Of a DNA stretch of 64,000 bases, positions 62,979 through 64,000 are shown piece by piece. The DNA comes from Clostridium collagenovorans DSM 3089. GTDB lineage: Bacteria > Bacillota > Clostridia > Clostridiales > Clostridiaceae. Made by a program: the position numbers and the translations under genes. The notes under the pieces were generated by a model that was given only the letters and a program-made list of their open reading frames with translations, had not been told where the DNA came from and did no database searches. Within the stretch, counting starts at the first letter, position 1. Every line of letters starts with the position of its first letter. The stretch lies in assembly GCF_900130005.1 (NCBI RefSeq), contig NZ_FQXP01000003.1:372001-436000 (forward strand), read 5' to 3'.

Positions 62979-63848
62979 ATGAACATAAGTGAATTAAAAA
63001 ATGAAGTTTCCTGCTGGCTAAAGGAATACTTTGATAACAAGGGTACTTATGAAAAAACAATATATGAGTCTATGGCTTATAGTGTAAATGTAGGTGGAAA
63101 AAGAATAAGACCTATACTTATGTTACTTACATATGATTTATATAAAGAAAACTATAAGGACATAATGCCTATAGCAGGAGCCTTAGAGATGATACATACC
63201 TATTCACTTATACATGATGATTTACCTTGTATGGATAATGATGATTTAAGAAGAGGTATGCCTACTAATCACATTAAATTTGGAGAAGCTATGGCTGTTT
63301 TAGCAGGTGATGGACTTCTTAATGAGGCCTTTAAAATTTTATTTAAAGAATCTTTAAATGGAAAACAGGAATATATAGAATCATCATATTTAATATCAAA
63401 AGCTTCTTCAGTAGAGGGAATGATTGCAGGGCAAGTTGTAGATATACTTAACGAAGGTAAAAAGATTACAGAAGAGGAATTATTTTTTACTCATAGAAAT
63501 AAAACAGGCGAACTAATAAAGGTTGCTATAGTAGCAGGTGCTATATTAGGAGAAGCTAGTAAGGAAGATAGAGCAGTTCTTGAGGAGTATGGTGAAAAGT
63601 TAGGTTTGGCATTCCAGATAAAGGATGATGTATTAGACGTAGAAGGTGATGTAAAGAAACTAGGAAAAAACACCTTAAGCGATGAAGAAAATAATAAAAC
63701 TACATTTGTAACTTTATATGGAATAGAAAAATGCAAAGACATGGAACAGGAACTTTATTATAAGTGCATGGAACTTTTAAAAAGTCTACAAAAGTCAACA
63801 AAAGACTTAGAGGACTTAACTAAATTCTTGCTTGAAAGAGAATTTTAA
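62979..63848 (+). CDS. ispA: Polyprenyl (farnesyl/geranyl) diphosphate synthase
   Basis: 289 residues. Condenses isopentenyl diphosphate with allylic diphosphates. The first Asp-rich motif is HDDLPCMDNDDLRRG (about residue 84), the second IKDDVLDVEGD (about 214), and NVGGKRIRPILMLL lies near 32. The size and the spacing of DDLPCMDND fit bacterial FPP synthases (IspA). It follows xseB as in many Firmicutes, where dxs comes soon after; dxs would be beyond the window. Confidence 0.94.
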   Translation: MNISELKNEVSCWLKEYFDNKGTYEKTIYESMAYSVNVGGKRIRPILMLLTYDLYKENYKDIMPIAGALEMIHTYSLIHDDLPCMDNDDLRRGMPTNHIKFGEAMAVLAGDGLLNEAFKILFKESLNGKQEYIESSYLISKASSVEGMIAGQVVDILNEGKKITEEELFFTHRNKTGELIKVAIVAGAILGEASKEDRAVLEEYGEKLGLAFQIKDDVLDVEGDVKKLGKNTLSDEENNKTTFVTLYGIEKCKDMEQELYYKCMELLKSLQKSTKDLEDLTKFLLEREF

Positions 63849-63903
63849 AAAATTAAATTTAAATAGATATTTTTAATAATATATTAAGATTACAATAAAG
63901 ATT

Positions 63904-63932
63904 TTGAATCAAAAATATAGTTATGATATAAT
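63904..63932 (+). promoter_or_regulatory. Near-consensus promoter for the RNA at the right edge
   Basis: TTGAAT (63904-63909), 17 bases, TATAAT (63927-63932). It begins 56 bases after the ispA stop and drives a sequence that is not coding. Confidence 0.7.
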
Positions 63933-63938
63933 ATCTTA

Positions 63939-64000
63939 AGTATAAAAGTGGTGTAGTATCCTAGTCAGGTAACTACCTCTGAGGGCGGGGCTAAAAATCC
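63939..64000 (+). ncRNA. 5' part of a probable structured non-coding RNA, cut by window end
   Basis: Starting just after the promoter at 63904-63932, the sequence changes from AT-rich spacer to about 50 percent GC in the last 55 bases, including GTGTAGTATCCTAGTCAGG, AACTACCTCTGAGGGCGGGG and CTAAAAATCC. Short pairings such as AGGTA/TACCT are possible. No start codon with ribosome site is seen. Such composition in a 30 percent GC genome marks structured RNAs. The raiA-type RNA of clostridia is a candidate from memory of the family; riboswitches for dxs-type genes are an alternative. Only the first 60 bases are visible, so the class is not proven. Confidence 0.5.

Noticed and set aside
1..64000. 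Mobile elements, prophage, CRISPR, tRNA or rRNA genes
   Set aside because: No transposase, integrase, phage structural gene, regular repeat-spacer array or RNA gene signature was found; composition is uniform apart from the right edge.

Overview
The window is a contiguous piece of a low-GC, spore-forming anaerobe chromosome, most like Clostridium sensu stricto (cluster I, the C. perfringens/C. septicum/C. tertium neighbourhood). The reasons are the AT-rich codon use and spacers, strong Shine-Dalgarno sites, alpha/beta-type spore proteins, a complete spoIIIAA-AH operon, a pyruvate:ferredoxin oxidoreductase, and a dcw-type cluster joined to sepF-ylmG-ylmH-divIVA. The species cannot be fixed from sequence alone. 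No rRNA, tRNA, IS element, prophage or CRISPR array is seen. Almost everything is core genome.

Layout. 1-7.6 kb: HAD phosphatases, an MgtC-type membrane protein, a CapA-fold protein that has lost its catalytic residues, two small acid-soluble spore proteins (one with a good sigma-G promoter), an isolated murG and a beta-CASP RNase. 8-24.5 kb: nifJ, a Cys-rich DUF1292 protein, a class IV aminotransferase, a CobD/CbiB-like membrane protein with an apparent frameshift at its start, a CBS-domain inorganic pyrophosphatase, a Ca-type P-ATPase, deoC, a Lon-like protease without a recognisable P-loop, and ychF. 25-38 kb: cell-wall and division cluster rsmH-ftsL-spoVD / murF-mraY-spoVE / divIB-DUF881-sbp-DUF881-yggS-sepF-ylmG-ylmH-divIVA. 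38-43 kb: mtnN, aroF, lspA, rluD, then pyrR-uraA with two PyrR-binding RNA elements. 43-47 kb: a lipoprotein, rqcH and dapF.

47-53 kb is a nine-gene type IV pilus/type II secretion-like operon (ATPase, platform protein, three prepilins, a GspK/PilX-like protein and three small PilM/N/O-like proteins). It is followed by efp and then, from 54.3 to 63.8 kb, the spoIIIA operon, an Asp23 protein, nusB, folD, xseA, xseB and an ispA-type prenyl synthase. The last 60 bases begin a GC-richer, probably structured RNA behind a near-consensus promoter, cut by the window end.

Functionally the window links growth (wall precursor synthesis, septum placement, pyrimidine salvage, pyruvate oxidation) with sporulation (SpoVD, SpoVE, SpoIIIA channel, spore DNA-protecting proteins). 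I found no obvious new defence or mobile system. The points most worth following are the truncated RNA at the right edge, the different-looking PyrR controls of pyrR and uraA, the degenerate enzymes (CapA-like, Lon-like), the divergent pilus operon, and the possible frameshift near 13.9 kb.
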